Assembly: GCF_000953135.1 (NCBI RefSeq)
Contig: NZ_LN614827.1
Coordinates: 1,207,001 to 1,271,000 of the forward strand
Reading direction: 5' to 3'
Length of the DNA stretch: 64,000 nucleotides
Origin: Legionella fallonii LLAP-10
GTDB lineage: Bacteria > Pseudomonadota > Gammaproteobacteria > Legionellales > Legionellaceae
The position numbers were made by a program, and so were the translations under genes. The notes under the pieces are model-generated. The model did not search any database, had not been told where the DNA came from, and saw only the letters and a list, made by a program, of their open reading frames with translations. Of the stretch, positions 1 to 9,973 are shown piece by piece; within the stretch, counting starts at the first letter, position 1, and every line of letters starts with the position of its first letter.

Positions 1-1
1 A

Positions 2-307
2 ATTAACACAATAAATTTACTCAATCAAATACGTACTATGTCTGCTCAGGCAGAAGGCTCCAAGGTTGAGGCGGGAGAAAATCAGGTCTCTTTTGGCTCT
101 GTTTTACAGCAGACATTAAATCAAGTTAATGATCTGACCCAAACCTCCGATGCATTAAAAGCGCGTTTTGAAATGGGCGATCCCAATGTGAGTTTGGGAG
201 AAGTGATGATCGCAGGACAAAAATCTAATTTAGGATTTGAAGCTACGCTAAGAGTAAGAAATAAATTAGTGCAAGCGTATCAAGATATTATGAATATGCC
301 GGTATAA
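2..307 (+). CDS. fliE: Flagellar hook-basal body protein FliE (5' end outside window)
   Basis: FliE is a rod-proximal basal-body protein that joins the MS ring to the rod. The C-terminal part is typical: SFGSVLQQTLNQVN, then GDPNVSLGEVMIAGQKSNLGFEATLRVRNK and a YQDIMNMPV end. An ATG exists at 38, but the frame stays open upstream to base 2 and encodes FliE-like sequence (INTINLLNQIRT), so the true start lies before the window and the 89-residue product from the ATG would be a truncation artefact. First gene here of the fliEFGHIJ cluster. Confidence 0.93.
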   Translation: MNTINLLNQIRTMSAQAEGSKVEAGENQVSFGSVLQQTLNQVNDLTQTSDALKARFEMGDPNVSLGEVMIAGQKSNLGFEATLRVRNKLVQAYQDIMNMPV

Positions 308-466
308 TAGACCTCTCATCGAAACACTTATGCCTTGCATCCATGATAAATCTATTGGTTATGCAAGAAGTCTATTGATGGATTATAAGATATAAGACTT
401 ATGAGAAACGACGCTAGCTGAGGAGCATAGCTTGTTTTGTATAAGTTCATAATACAGGAGTGGATG
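308..466. other. fliE-fliF spacer with a small hairpin
   Basis: Spacer of about 160 bp between fliE and fliF. It holds an inverted repeat (CTTGCAT at 334-340, ATGCAAG at 361-367) and ends with a ribosome binding site, CAGGAG at 455-460. I see no convincing sigma-54 or sigma-28 promoter, so fliF is probably read through from fliE; the hairpin could adjust relative expression. This is inference. Confidence 0.4.
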
Positions 467-2107
467 ATGTCACTGGCTGATAATGCTTCAACAGCAGCAG
501 CAAAATTTGCAAGCTTATCGATACCCCGACAAGTAGGTTTGTTGGTTGGGCTGGCAGCAAGTGTTGCTATTGGCTTGGCCGTCGTATTATGGTCTCGAGA
601 TCCCAGCTACGCTCCCTTATTTAGCCAAATGAATCCACGTGAATCTACGGAAATAATCGCGGTGCTGGAGCGTAATGGCATAGCGTTTAAGATTGATAAG
701 AATAGCGGCATTTTAATGGTTCCTAGTGATAGCTTGCAAAGTGCGCGTTTAAAACTTGCGGCAGAAGGGTTACCGCGCGAGTCGAGTGGTACAGAAGAAC
801 TATTTGCCAACAATAATGCCTTCAATACTAGCCAATTCATGGAGAATGCTCGTTATAAACAAGCGTTGGAATTGGAGTTAGCTCGTACTATCAGTAAATT
901 TAATGATATTAAAGCGGCTCGTGTTCATCTTGCCATTCCAAGAGAATCTGCCTTTGTCAGGGATGCACAAGCACCCAGTGCCTCAGTATTTATTGATGTG
1001 TATTCTGGTTTAGAGCTTAAAAAGCAGACCATCGCGGCAATTATTAATTTAGTGGCGTCCAGTATCCCCAATTTAAGTGCCAGTAGAGTGACTGTGGTTG
1101 ACCAGGATGGACAGTTACTTAATGAGGGCGGGGGGCAAACTTTATTTTCTGATACGGAGCGTTTTCTTGATTATAGACAAACTTTGGAGCGCCAATACTC
1201 ACAAAAAATACAGGATATTTTAACACCTATTTTAGGTTATGGCCGAGTAAGAGCGAAGGTTTCTGCTGATATTGATTTCACAAGTTATGAGCAAACCCAA
1301 GAAATGTTTAATCCAGAACTGCCTTCCTTGCGTAGTGAACAGACCATGGAGGAAAAACGTAATGCAACAAATAATGCTAGTGGTGTTCCTGGGTCCTTAA
1401 CTAATACCCCGCAGCCGAATCCCAATCTGGTAAGTAAAAATCTACAACCTAAGAATGCAGCACAGAAAAATGCGCAACCGACTCAACAATCTACTTCTGA
1501 ACAAAGTCAGGCCCAGGATTATCGTACTCAAAGCACTAAGAACTTTGAGTTAGACAAGACTGTAAGTCATACGAAAAATCAACCGGGCACCATTAAGCGC
1601 TTATCCGTTGCTGTAATCGTTGATAACAAACCGGTAATGGATCCAAAAACGAAGAAGTTAGAAGTAAAACCGCTCACCGCCAAAGAAATTGATCAGTTAA
1701 AGCTTTTGATTTCTGATGCTATAGGATTAGATGCAAAACGAGGGGATAGTTTAAATGTGATTAATAGCAGCTTTGTCAAACCAGATCCTATACAAGCTTT
1801 ACCGGAGGAGCGTTTCTGGCAAAAAGATAGTTTTTGGTCAATAATTAAGCAGGTTGGCGGTGCTTTATTTGTCCTGGCGATAATATTTGGTGTATTAAGA
1901 CCAATGCTGAAAAGTCTCGCCTCTGATAAAGAGGAAGAGCTAGCTGATGAAGAACAGTCACCAAAAGAATTAACTTATGATGGGACAACGATATCTCTTA
2001 AAGATGTTCACGATTACGAGTCTCAATTAAGTCTATTGCGTCAAGTAGTTGATAAAGAACCTAAAAGGGTAGCGCAAGTAGTTAAAACATGGGTTGATCG
2101 AGGATAA
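467..2107 (+). CDS. fliF: Flagellar MS-ring protein FliF
   Basis: FliF forms the MS ring in the inner membrane, the base on which the C-ring and export gate assemble. Seen: an N-terminal membrane segment (VGLLVGLAASVAIGLAVVLW), the YscJ/FliF domain (DPSYAPLFSQM, later ARVHLAIPRESAFVRD), a long Gln/Asn-rich low-complexity stretch around residues 300-360, a second membrane segment near 460 (GGALFVLAIIFGVLRPML) and an acidic tail for FliG binding. CAGGAG at 455-460 favours the ATG at 467 (6-nt spacing) over ATG 464 or the upstream TTG 437. About 546 residues, normal for the family. Confidence 0.96.
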   Translation: MSLADNASTAAAKFASLSIPRQVGLLVGLAASVAIGLAVVLWSRDPSYAPLFSQMNPRESTEIIAVLERNGIAFKIDKNSGILMVPSDSLQSARLKLAAEGLPRESSGTEELFANNNAFNTSQFMENARYKQALELELARTISKFNDIKAARVHLAIPRESAFVRDAQAPSASVFIDVYSGLELKKQTIAAIINLVASSIPNLSASRVTVVDQDGQLLNEGGGQTLFSDTERFLDYRQTLERQYSQKIQDILTPILGYGRVRAKVSADIDFTSYEQTQEMFNPELPSLRSEQTMEEKRNATNNASGVPGSLTNTPQPNPNLVSKNLQPKNAAQKNAQPTQQSTSEQSQAQDYRTQSTKNFELDKTVSHTKNQPGTIKRLSVAVIVDNKPVMDPKTKKLEVKPLTAKEIDQLKLLISDAIGLDAKRGDSLNVINSSFVKPDPIQALPEERFWQKDSFWSIIKQVGGALFVLAIIFGVLRPMLKSLASDKEEELADEEQSPKELTYDGTTISLKDVHDYESQLSLLRQVVDKEPKRVAQVVKTWVDRG

Positions 2108-2108
2108 A

Positions 2109-3098
2109 ATGGACGGAATAGAACGCGCAGCCATTTTGCTATTGAGCATGGGTGAAAAAAACGCTGCTGAGGTATTGAAACACCTAGAGCCGAGACAAGT
2201 ACAGAAAGTAGGTATGGCTATGTCGACCTTAAGTTCTGTGAGCAAGGTCAAAATGCAGACCGTATTGGTCGATTTTATCAGTGCAATTGATGATCAAACT
2301 AGTTTAACAGTTGATACGGAACACTATCTACGTACCATACTTATAGAGGCTCTAGGGGAAGAAAAAGCCATACCCTTTATCGATAGGATCTTGGTTTCGG
2401 ATAAAGACAGCGGACTTAATCGTTTAAAATGGTTGGATGGTCGCCTCATTGCCGATGTAATCCGTAATGAGCACCCTCAGATTATAGCAACTATATTAAT
2501 TCATCTGGATAGCGAACAAGCGGCCGAGGTGGTGAGTTATTTTGGTGCCGAAAAACGAGCCGAAGTATTATTACGAATGTGTAACATAGATACTGTAAAA
2601 CCAGAAGCTATTACGCAGTTAGGGCTAGTTATTGAAAAACAACTCAGTGGGCAACAAGTTGGTAAAACGGCTTCAGTTGGGGGCATTAAGAGCGTTGCAG
2701 ATGTCATTAACTTTCTTGATGGCGCAATGGAAGAAGAGGTTCTGGATAAAATTAAAGATTGGGATGAAGAGCTTAGCGATAAAATTCGCGATAAAATGTT
2801 TGTGTTTGAGAACATCACTGATATGGATGATAGAAGCGTCCAGACTTTATTGCGTGATGTAACCTCTGAACAACTTAAGCTTGCTTTAAAAGGTACAACA
2901 GAAACAACAAAAGAAAAAATATTTGCCAATATGTCTAAAAGAGCAGCCGATTTACTGCGGGATGATATAGAGGTGCAAGGACCAGTTAAAGTGAGTGACG
3001 TAGAGCGTGCTCAAAGAGATATTTTAGCTATTGCCAGAAGTCTTGCTGAAGAAGGTAAGATAGCCTTAGGGGCCAAGGGCGGAGATGAAATGATTTAA
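2109..3098 (+). CDS. fliG: Flagellar motor switch protein FliG
   Basis: FliG is the C-ring subunit that contacts MotA and transmits torque. The start MDGIERAAILLLSMGE matches family N-termini; an in-frame TTG at 2094 lies inside fliF and is unlikely. GAGG just upstream, overlapping the fliF end, serves as ribosome binding site, so the two genes are translationally close. The EHPQIIATILIHL (EHPQ) motif is present in the middle domain, and charged torque-helix residues are visible in the C-terminal domain (about 260-300, DDRSVQTLLRDV). About 329 residues, normal length. Confidence 0.96.
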   Translation: MDGIERAAILLLSMGEKNAAEVLKHLEPRQVQKVGMAMSTLSSVSKVKMQTVLVDFISAIDDQTSLTVDTEHYLRTILIEALGEEKAIPFIDRILVSDKDSGLNRLKWLDGRLIADVIRNEHPQIIATILIHLDSEQAAEVVSYFGAEKRAEVLLRMCNIDTVKPEAITQLGLVIEKQLSGQQVGKTASVGGIKSVADVINFLDGAMEEEVLDKIKDWDEELSDKIRDKMFVFENITDMDDRSVQTLLRDVTSEQLKLALKGTTETTKEKIFANMSKRAADLLRDDIEVQGPVKVSDVERAQRDILAIARSLAEEGKIALGAKGGDEMI

Positions 3099-3140
3099 AG
3101 GCTGGTAGGGATAATAGCTACAGAGGGTAATGGAAACAAA

Positions 3141-3785
3141 ATGTCACATGAATTTGAACCTTACAATAAAGAAGTGAAAAAAAGCGAGTTTAGTGTTTGG
3201 CAATACCAAACTACTAAGGAGGAAGAGCCTGAACCCGAAATTAATCTCGAAGAAGAATTGCTTAAAGAACGTGAAAGGTTACGACAAGAAGCGCGTGAGC
3301 AAGGTTATGCTGAGGGATTACTACAAGGACAAGCAGAAATTAATGCTCAAAAAACCGAGTTGATGAAATGGATTGGGCTGATGCTAAAACCAGTGCAACT
3401 CATTGATGAGGAACTTACTCAAGAAATGATTCAGACCATAGTTGGATTATGTCAACACTGTATTGGAGTTGAATTATCAGTCCATCCTGATAAATTATGT
3501 TCATTAATTAATGAAATTAAGGGTGAGTTACCTTCATTACAAGGCAACAAAGTATTTGCCATGCATCCTGCTGATATGGACTGGATTAAAACCCAATTTG
3601 ATGAAAAAGAAGTGCCAGGCTTACATCAAGCTTTAGTCGCAGATCCTTCGTTAAGTAGGGGAGATTTTTATTTAAAGGCCGAAAACACTGAGTTAGATGG
3701 ACGAATGCAGACTCGATTTGCTACCTTGTTTGCTAAATACATTAATAAAGATGTTCTTATAACACCTCAGCAACCAGGGAAGTAA
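3141..3785 (+). CDS. fliH: Flagellar assembly protein FliH
   Basis: FliH is the peripheral stator of the flagellar export ATPase and regulates FliI. Called on its place between fliG and fliI, its size (214 residues), an acidic, Glu-rich N-terminal half with a short Gly-x-x-x-Gly-like stretch (EGLLQGQAE, about residues 58-66) and a C-terminal domain resembling the stator part of V-type ATPases. Sequence conservation in FliH is weak, so the call leans on synteny. Confidence 0.88.
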   Translation: MSHEFEPYNKEVKKSEFSVWQYQTTKEEEPEPEINLEEELLKERERLRQEAREQGYAEGLLQGQAEINAQKTELMKWIGLMLKPVQLIDEELTQEMIQTIVGLCQHCIGVELSVHPDKLCSLINEIKGELPSLQGNKVFAMHPADMDWIKTQFDEKEVPGLHQALVADPSLSRGDFYLKAENTELDGRMQTRFATLFAKYINKDVLITPQQPGK

Positions 3786-3790
3786 AAGTA

Positions 3791-5140
3791 ATGAGTGTTT
3801 ATAAGTCACATCTTTATCAAGTTTTGAGTGAAGTTAGAGAAAATTGTCATTATGGACTATTGCACTGTGGCAAAATAAGCAGAGCCATTGGCCTTACCTT
3901 AGAAGCAAAAGGATTTAATCAACCTGTAGGTGCACGTTGTTTCGTTGATATCAATGAATTCCATTCTATTGAAGCGGAAGTGGTTGGCTTTAGCAATGAT
4001 AGTGTTTACCTGATGTCTCTAAATAGTATTCAAGGCATTGCCCCTGGAATGTTAATTGTTCCAACAGGACGAGTGGCTCAAGTTGGCGTCGGTCCACAAT
4101 TATTGGGGCGGGTAGTTAATGGCTCTGGAGCTATTATCGATGAAGGGCCAACGATAGAGTTGGTAGAATCTTATCCACTTATAGCATCAACAATTAATCC
4201 TTTAAAACGTGCTGCGATCGATACCTATTTAGATGTTGGAGTAAGGGCTATAAATGGCTTATTAACCATCGGCCGCGGTCAGCGTATAGGATTATTTGCG
4301 GGTAGTGGAGTTGGTAAGTCTGTTTTGCTTGGTATGATGACGCGTTTCACTGCAGCTGACGTGGTTGTCGTTGGTTTAATTGGTGAGCGAGGACGTGAAG
4401 TAAAAGAATTTATAGAAAATAATTTGGGAGAGGAGGGGCTAAAGCGCGCAGTCATTGTTGCTGCTCCTGCTGATGAGAGTCCTTTAATGCGTTTGCATGG
4501 TGCAAAAGTTGCCACCAGCATTGCAGAATATTTCCGTGATCAGGGGAAGCATGTCCTGTTGTTAATGGATTCATTGACTCGTTTTGCCCAGGCGCAACGA
4601 GAAATTGCTTTGTCTATTGGCGAGGCTCCTGCTACTAAAGGTTATCCGCCCTCTGTGTTTGCCAAGCTTCCCAAATTAGTTGAAAGGGCGGGTAATGGAA
4701 AACCTGGTAGTGGCTCTATTACCGCATTTTATACTGTTTTGACAGAGGGAGACGATCTACAAGATCCAATAGCGGATGCTGCACGTGCCATTTTAGATGG
4801 CCATATTGTTTTAAGCCGATCTCTTGCGGAAGAAGGCCAATTTCCGGCAATTGATATAGAGGCGTCAATCAGTCGCGTGATGCAATCTATAGTGCCAGAA
4901 TCGCAGATAAAAGCGATGTTGTCATTTAAAAAATATTTATCGCTTTATGAAAAAAGTAAAGATTTAATTTTATTAGGCGCTTATGCTAGAGGAAGCGACC
5001 CTGCTTTAGATAAAGCGATATTAGCTAAAGATAAAATTAGAGAATATCTCGTACAAGGAATGAATGAACAAGTGAATCATGAAGACAGCATAAAGCAATT
5101 ATCTCAGTTAGTCTCTACTTTTATGGGAGCTAATGGATGA
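3791..5140 (+). CDS. fliI: Flagellum-specific ATP synthase FliI
   Basis: FliI is the ATPase of the flagellar type III export apparatus. Seen: Walker [12 protein letters not shown] (about residues 168-178), [12 protein letters not shown], Walker [19 protein letters not shown], and [15 protein letters not shown] followed by the [20 protein letters not shown] segment. Length (449) is normal. The gene begins 5 bp after fliH and its stop overlaps the fliJ start by 4 bp (ATGA), indicating translational coupling. Confidence 0.97.
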   Translation: MSVYKSHLYQVLSEVRENCHYGLLHCGKISRAIGLTLEAKGFNQPVGARCFVDINEFHSIEAEVVGFSNDSVYLMSLNSIQGIAPGMLIVPTGRVAQVGVGPQLLGRVVNGSGAIIDEGPTIELVESYPLIASTINPLKRAAIDTYLDVGVRAINGLLTIGRGQRIGLFAGSGVGKSVLLGMMTRFTAADVVVVGLIGERGREVKEFIENNLGEEGLKRAVIVAAPADESPLMRLHGAKVATSIAEYFRDQGKHVLLLMDSLTRFAQAQREIALSIGEAPATKGYPPSVFAKLPKLVERAGNGKPGSGSITAFYTVLTEGDDLQDPIADAARAILDGHIVLSRSLAEEGQFPAIDIEASISRVMQSIVPESQIKAMLSFKKYLSLYEKSKDLILLGAYARGSDPALDKAILAKDKIREYLVQGMNEQVNHEDSIKQLSQLVSTFMGANG

Positions 5141-5616
5141 GTCAACGATTAGATAGACTAAGACAATTGCTGCAAATGAAACAGGATATAACGCAACAGG
5201 CTTATATGGAGTTAATGAAGACAAAAGAGCAATTTAATCAAAATAAATTACGGCATGAGCAATTGGTTGGTTACAGACAGGATTATTTAAAGCAATTGGA
5301 AGCTTTAGGCAATCAAGGAAGCATGGTTGGACGTTTACGTAACCGCATTGATTTTATTAATCATTTGGATACCGCTTTAGTTCAATTAAATGGTCATTTA
5401 GCGCAACTTGCTAAAGCTCGATCTAAAGCTGAAATCAATTATAATCAAGCAAAAGCCTCCGAAGAGGGGGTTGCTAAGTTGATAGAACGAGTTATAAAAA
5501 GCGAGCAAATTAAATTACAGCGTATGGAACAGAAAGAAATTGATGAGTATGCGCAAAAGCAATGGTATAGTAAAAATATGAATGAGCAATCGAAAAATCT
5601 TGGTGAAGGTGAATAG
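5137..5616 (+). CDS. fliJ: Flagellar export chaperone FliJ
   Basis: FliJ is a small antiparallel coiled-coil that inserts in the FliI hexamer like the gamma subunit of F1. The 159-residue product is almost entirely charged alpha-helix with heptad character ([19 protein letters not shown] through [19 protein letters not shown]). It overlaps fliI by 4 bp, and its 3' end overlaps the following ORF by up to 35 bp. Sequence identity in this family is low; the call rests on size, coiled coil and operon position. Confidence 0.9.
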   Translation: MSQRLDRLRQLLQMKQDITQQAYMELMKTKEQFNQNKLRHEQLVGYRQDYLKQLEALGNQGSMVGRLRNRIDFINHLDTALVQLNGHLAQLAKARSKAEINYNQAKASEEGVAKLIERVIKSEQIKLQRMEQKEIDEYAQKQWYSKNMNEQSKNLGEGE

Positions 5617-8600
5617 TATCTTAAAAAAAGTCTGGGTAACAACAGCCATTATCATTATTAGTTTGGCTGTTTTTTCCAGTATATTTCGCTCGCTAACACC
5701 TTGGGCAAAACAATATAAAGGTGAGGTAGAGTTCCATTTATCTCAAATTCTGGGGCAACCGGTTACTATCCAGACTATGGAGACAGGATGGTATTGGTTT
5801 CAACCAGTGCTCAAATTACAGCAAATAACCCTTAACGAGGGAGCAAAGCAATCACTTCATGTGGATAAGCTTCTTATAGGGATTAACTTATTTAAATCAC
5901 TTTGGAGTTGGCGAATCCAGCCAGGTATTCTTTATATTGATGATCTGCATTTAACAATAAGAGAAAAAGACAATCATTGGAGTATTGATGGAATTTCTAC
6001 CAATACCATAAAAGACAGTGATATGACTCCGGAAAAAACACAGCAGCTTCTTGTGTGGTTGTCGCAACAAGAGCGATTAGTGATCAAGCATGTTTCTGTA
6101 TTCTTTCATTTTGGTGACGGTGGTTTGATCCCAGTGAGTGCTCTGAATATATCCGTGGTGAATAAAAGTGGAAATTATAAAATACGGGGAGATGCAAAAC
6201 TTGAACAAACAAATAGCACTTATTTTCAATTATTAGGCCATCTCAGTTTTGATCCTTATCGACTTAATAACACTCAAGGAAAATTTTATTTTTCAGCGAA
6301 AGATGTAATTCCTGCTCAATGGCAAAGCGTTTTTCCTAAAACTGCAGAGCGAATAGAGGGAGGGAAAGGAAGTATCTCGTTATGGGTTGATTTAAACAAA
6401 GGGGCTGTGTCTTCAGTTCAAGCTCAGGTAAAATTTAAGCGCCTAGCTTGGCGTTTACTTCATAATAAAAACAGTCAAGTTATTCAGAATCTTTATGCCA
6501 ATTTATCTTGGAAGCCTGATAATAATGGATGGTCGTTGCTGGCAGATCATATTAAATTAAGGGCGGGGGGAGTTTCTTGGCCTGAAAATCAATTGTCAAT
6601 TAAGTTTGATAAAACACAACATGCTTATCAACTCTTTGTAAAATCGATAATCATAGAGTCTTTATTGGCGCAAACAATGAGTTGGCCAGCATTGATTCAA
6701 AACATAGCACAACTCAAACCTCATGGTGTTTTAAGTGATACCCAACTGTTCATTAAAGAGAGTCAACCAAGTTATATTTTGACTCGCTTTGATCAATTAG
6801 GATGGAATGCGCGTGATAGTATTCCTCAAATAGATAATTTGTCTGGTGTTTTAAATTGGCAACCGGAAGAGGGGCGATTGGAACTAGACTCAGAAAATAC
6901 CTCTGTTGCTTTAAAAGGGTATCCCGCCCAGAATCTTACTTTGCTTAATGGCTCATTTGACTGGAAAGAATTAAGTAATGGTTTACGGGTTAGTATCGAA
7001 CGGTTTGTATTAAGTAAGCCAGAATTAACGATTAGTACCCAAGGGACTATGGATCAGGTAACTGCTCAATCTGTAGGCCATGTTCATTTAATTACTGAGT
7101 TCTCAGCAAAAAATTTACAACAATTGGTACCTCTCCTTCCCAAAGAGCACATGAAAATCAAGTTGTATAACTGGTTAAAAGAGGACGTGAAGCGGATAGA
7201 GACAATTAGCGGTAAAATGGTTATCGATGGCTTGGCCCAAGATTTTCCCTTTGATAATAAAAATGGTGAGTTTTCCATAACTAGTCATGCCAGTGGCGCA
7301 GATATATACATTAACTCCAAATGGCCTCTAATTAAGGACATAGAAGGTTACATTAGAGTGAGAAATCGCAATTTTGATGTAGATATAGTCAATGCTGATT
7401 TCCAAGGTGTTCCTGTGAAACAAATGAGTCTACGTATTGACGATATAGGACACGATAAAGAGAGTTTGTTAATTCACGGGGTAATGCATGGTTCCGCACA
7501 AAAAATGCTGAATTATGTTCTGGTGTCGCCTTTGAGAGATAAATTAAATGCTTTAAAAATGCTGTCTATACAAGGGTTGCTTGCATTAAATCTACGGTTA
7601 GAAATTCCTTTATATCCAGAAAATGACGATAATTTAGCCAAGGGTATTCTGACTTTTAAAGATAATACGATTATCGTAAAACATGAACTGAAGAAATTTC
7701 CTCTAGAAGATGTTTCGGGTAATTTATCTTTTGATGAGCATGGGGTAACTCATAGTACTTTGGCAGCAACCGCATTTGGTTATCCATTAAATATAAAAAT
7801 ACAATCCGTTCAAAAACCTCAGCCTGTAACTACTATAGCAGTTGATGGTGAATGCACCATTGAATCCTTAAAAAGTCGATTTGATCTGCCTATTTTATCA
7901 GTACTTAAAGGGATGTTTTCTATCAATGCTCTTTTTAAATTATCTGATGATCCTAAAGATTTGAACAGCATGAGCCTACAGAGTTCTTTAAAAGGTTTAG
8001 TGGTTAACTTGCCAGCTCCTCTGGGAAAAACTCGAGATGCATCAGCTCCTTTAGACGTGAGCTTGGATTTTAGTAGCAAGAATGCATTTCGCTTAAGGGC
8101 TAACTATAACAGTAGACTGAGTGCTGATTTGATACTTCAGGATAATAAGGGAGTTTTTGAGCTCCAATCAGGCCAATTACGGCTCGGTAGTGCACAAGCA
8201 TTAAATCAAAATAAACCAGGGCTTGCTATTGTAGGTTCTTTGGACGGGTTTGATTTGCGCGAATGGAAAAAAGTTATTGATAGATTTTCAACAGAACAAA
8301 GCAAAGGCATATTATTAAAGAAATTACGAGCAGTCAACGTAACCTTACGTAAATTAACTTTTTTAAAACAACAATTTAACCAGCTCGCAATCAAAGGGAA
8401 ACTTCTTGCTAATAAAGAGTGGTCTTTCAATATAGAGCAGAAAAATATTGCGGCTGATTTAACCTATAATAAGAGTACAGATACTCTTAGTGGTTTTATT
8501 AGACGTTTACATTTGGCCAAAATTGATAATTCAATAGAGGACAATGAATTAACAACAAAAGTAAGCCCAGGACAAATACCAAATCTCAATTTACGTATTG

Positions 8601-9409
8601 ATAATTTGTCTATAGGAGACATACAAATAGGTGATATGACTTTAAAAAGTCGTTCTACACCTGCACGATGGGTAATAGATTATTGCCGGATTGAGTCTCC
8701 TGTTTATCAGTTTAACGTAGAGGGAGAGTGGAATCAGAAAGGAAAAAGTAATCTCACTAAAACAGTACTAAAACTTCACCTAAAAGATTTGGCAAAGAGT
8801 CTTGAGCGCTGGCATATCACCCCAGCGGTATATGCACAGAAAGGTGATTTAGAGTTTCAGGGCGGTTGGAATGGTACAATATATGATTTTTCTCTGGCTT
8901 CTTTAGATGGAGAAATGTACTTACAACTCAAGGATGGCCGAATCACTCATCTTAGTCCTGAAACAGAAGAAAAACTTGGTTTAGGTAAATTATTAAGTGT
9001 TTTGAGTTTGCAAACTATTCCAAGACGATTAAAACTAGACTTTAGTGATCTTTCTCATCAAGGATATAGTTTTGACATTTTTAAGGGCAATTTTAGTGTT
9101 AAAAAAGGCATTATGAGTACACAAGATAGTTATATTGATGGTCCAGTCGCCTATGCCAGTATGAAGGGAGAGCTAGATTTAGTCAGGAGAATGTATGATG
9201 TGAATTTACGAATTTCTCCTCATATTACTGCTAGCCTGCCTATAGTGGCGACTATTGCCGGAGGGCCTATAGTCGGATTTGCAGCTTGGGTTGCCAATAA
9301 AATTATTAATCAAAGCATGCAAAAGATTAGTGCTTACAGTTATAAAATTTCTGGACCATGGAAGGAGCCGATTGTTCAGCAGCTTACTATAGTGAGGAAA
9401 AATCATTAA
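5582..9409 (+). CDS. yhdP: YhdP-family AsmA-like envelope protein
   Basis: Very large (about 1275 residues) protein with one N-terminal membrane segment (VWVTTAIIIISLAVFSSIF), then an extended beta-rich periplasmic body and a C-terminal AsmA-like region ending KISGPWKEPIVQQL. Size and the start of the mature part (LGQPVTIQTMETGWYWFQP) fit YhdP, an AsmA-like protein implicated in phospholipid transport to the outer membrane (family knowledge). The first ATG lies inside fliJ; GTG codons at 5603 and 5609 are alternatives that would reduce the overlap. Co-transcription with the flagellar genes looks like simple adjacency, not shared function. Confidence 0.85.
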   Translation: MSNRKILVKVNSILKKVWVTTAIIIISLAVFSSIFRSLTPWAKQYKGEVEFHLSQILGQPVTIQTMETGWYWFQPVLKLQQITLNEGAKQSLHVDKLLIGINLFKSLWSWRIQPGILYIDDLHLTIREKDNHWSIDGISTNTIKDSDMTPEKTQQLLVWLSQQERLVIKHVSVFFHFGDGGLIPVSALNISVVNKSGNYKIRGDAKLEQTNSTYFQLLGHLSFDPYRLNNTQGKFYFSAKDVIPAQWQSVFPKTAERIEGGKGSISLWVDLNKGAVSSVQAQVKFKRLAWRLLHNKNSQVIQNLYANLSWKPDNNGWSLLADHIKLRAGGVSWPENQLSIKFDKTQHAYQLFVKSIIIESLLAQTMSWPALIQNIAQLKPHGVLSDTQLFIKESQPSYILTRFDQLGWNARDSIPQIDNLSGVLNWQPEEGRLELDSENTSVALKGYPAQNLTLLNGSFDWKELSNGLRVSIERFVLSKPELTISTQGTMDQVTAQSVGHVHLITEFSAKNLQQLVPLLPKEHMKIKLYNWLKEDVKRIETISGKMVIDGLAQDFPFDNKNGEFSITSHASGADIYINSKWPLIKDIEGYIRVRNRNFDVDIVNADFQGVPVKQMSLRIDDIGHDKESLLIHGVMHGSAQKMLNYVLVSPLRDKLNALKMLSIQGLLALNLRLEIPLYPENDDNLAKGILTFKDNTIIVKHELKKFPLEDVSGNLSFDEHGVTHSTLAATAFGYPLNIKIQSVQKPQPVTTIAVDGECTIESLKSRFDLPILSVLKGMFSINALFKLSDDPKDLNSMSLQSSLKGLVVNLPAPLGKTRDASAPLDVSLDFSSKNAFRLRANYNSRLSADLILQDNKGVFELQSGQLRLGSAQALNQNKPGLAIVGSLDGFDLREWKKVIDRFSTEQSKGILLKKLRAVNVTLRKLTFLKQQFNQLAIKGKLLANKEWSFNIEQKNIAADLTYNKSTDTLSGFIRRLHLAKIDNSIEDNELTTKVSPGQIPNLNLRIDNLSIGDIQIGDMTLKSRSTPARWVIDYCRIESPVYQFNVEGEWNQKGKSNLTKTVLKLHLKDLAKSLERWHITPAVYAQKGDLEFQGGWNGTIYDFSLASLDGEMYLQLKDGRITHLSPETEEKLGLGKLLSVLSLQTIPRRLKLDFSDLSHQGYSFDIFKGNFSVKKGIMSTQDSYIDGPVAYASMKGELDLVRRMYDVNLRISPHITASLPIVATIAGGPIVGFAAWVANKIINQSMQKISAYSYKISGPWKEPIVQQLTIVRKNH

Positions 9410-9423
9410 AAATTGATTTTAAT

Positions 9424-9966
9424 ATGATGAAGCTATTATTTTTCTACTATTGGCGAATTTGCTTATTAAAAGAAAGCCCCGAAAGAGCACCTCACTCTTA
9501 TGTGCTTCTTGGGGCTAGCGCTATATTATTGGCTTTTGTGCTTATCACACAGTGGCGATTTTCAGATAGAGTATTCGCAGAAGATTTTATGACTGCCTTT
9601 ATGGCGGCAGTTAGTTTAATTTTTTCTTATATCGTATACACCAATGTAATCTTATATTTCAGAGGTGTTCAACCGCGGTTGGTGCAAACATTAACCTGTT
9701 TATTTTGTACTCGTGTAATCATTCACATACTGGCTAGCCCCTTATTATTACTTGATCCTTATTTATCTCATGCTAATTTAAAAAATCCGATCCTTTTATT
9801 TATTGGTGTGATATATTTGTTTATTACTTTAGGCTTATCAGTCTGGCAATTTGTAATTACTGCGCATATTTATAAATTAGCGTTAAGTACTTCAGCAATT
9901 CAATCTGTCTTGGCTGCTTTTGGTTTACTTGCTATCAATATTCTAACGGTTTCTTTTTGGCGATGA
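9424..9966 (+). CDS. Conserved multi-pass membrane protein of unknown function
   Basis: Not recognised as a named family. About 180 residues with roughly five hydrophobic segments (for example YVLLGASAILLAFVLI, FMAAVSLIFSYIVYTNVILYF, IHILASPLLLLD, LLFIGVIYLFITLGLSVW, LAAFGLLAINILTVSF). The frame stays open upstream into yhdP, but ATG at 9424 or 9427, 15-18 bp after the yhdP stop, is the sensible start. It lies tightly between yhdP and mpl, 4-7 bp from mpl, so the three are probably one transcript. An inner-membrane envelope role is only inferred from neighbours. Confidence 0.75.
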   Translation: MMKLLFFYYWRICLLKESPERAPHSYVLLGASAILLAFVLITQWRFSDRVFAEDFMTAFMAAVSLIFSYIVYTNVILYFRGVQPRLVQTLTCLFCTRVIIHILASPLLLLDPYLSHANLKNPILLFIGVIYLFITLGLSVWQFVITAHIYKLALSTSAIQSVLAAFGLLAINILTVSFWR

Positions 9967-9973
9967 CATTATG